Below, one piece after another: positions 32,439-32,442 of a stretch of DNA of 32,442 nucleotides. The position numbers and the translations under genes are program-made. The notes beneath the pieces were generated by a model. The model saw nothing but the letters and a program-made list of their open reading frames with translations. It searched no databases and had not been told where the DNA came from. Source of the stretch: Tissierellia bacterium (GTDB lineage Bacteria; Bacillota; Clostridia; Tissierellales; Tissierellaceae); contig JAAYHU010000074.1 in assembly GCA_012735245.1 (NCBI GenBank), positions 1-32,442 on the forward strand, in the 5' to 3' direction. Every line of letters starts with the position of its first letter. Positions within the stretch are counted from its first letter, which is position 1.

Positions 32439-32442
32439 ATGA
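32439..32442 (+). CDS. Start of a gene cut by the window edge
   Basis: An ATG preceded by AGGTGAT with about 4 bases of spacing. Only the first codon is inside the window, so nothing can be said of the product. Confidence 0.35.

Overview
The window reads like a low-GC, anaerobic, Gram-positive bacterium of the Clostridia/Tissierellia type. The evidence is AT-rich coding, strong AGGAGG-type ribosome binding sites, frequent TTG and GTG starts, intrinsic terminators, a Clostridia-like CRISPR repeat and a purine-fermenting gene set. The species cannot be named from the sequence alone.

Left part (1-8.7 kb): housekeeping and accessory genes. These are tyrosyl-tRNA synthetase, xanthine phosphoribosyltransferase, a questin-oxidase-like protein, a small phage-type basic protein, a DUF6512-like membrane protein, an alpha/beta hydrolase, a SRAP (YedK/HMCES) protein, an agmatinase-family ureohydrolase, a MazG-like pyrophosphohydrolase and a diguanylate cyclase. 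Two short, decayed CRISPR-like repeat clusters flank the ureohydrolase gene.

Centre (8.7-25.4 kb): a long run of minus-strand genes read right to left. In transcription order they are: dihydropyrimidinase-like amidohydrolase, isochorismatase-like cysteine hydrolase, UbiX, UbiD, three BMC-H hexamer shell genes with an unknown 74-residue protein among them, a BMC-associated flavoprotein, a BMC-P pentamer gene, an adenine-deaminase-like enzyme, an NCS2 purine permease, a four-gene molybdenum hydroxylase (the Mo subunit is split into two genes), a chemoreceptor-like transducer, MocA and a formiminotransferase. Divergent from the first gene is a cyclase/isatin-hydrolase-like gene. To its right lie a PucR-family regulator, guanine deaminase and a second transducer.

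Main interpretation (inference): this is a bacterial microcompartment locus for anaerobic xanthine fermentation by the classical Barker/Rabinowitz route: xanthine, 4-ureido-5-imidazolecarboxylate, 4-amino-5-imidazolecarboxylate, 4-aminoimidazole, 4-imidazolone, formiminoglycine, then glycine plus formimino-tetrahydrofolate. Each step has a candidate of the right chemistry, and the first three genes lie in pathway order just ahead of the shell genes. The shell encloses no visible aldehyde dehydrogenase, alcohol dehydrogenase or phosphotransacylase, so it is not a standard aldehyde metabolosome. Guanine deaminase, the Mo hydroxylase and the permease would feed xanthine into it, with PucR as the likely regulator. 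Published BMC surveys contain purine-related or unassigned types, and I cannot check here whether this one is already catalogued. The step-by-step enzyme assignments are the part most worth testing.

Right end (31.2-32.4 kb): a secreted CAP-domain protein, then a promoter, a hairpin and the first codon of another gene.
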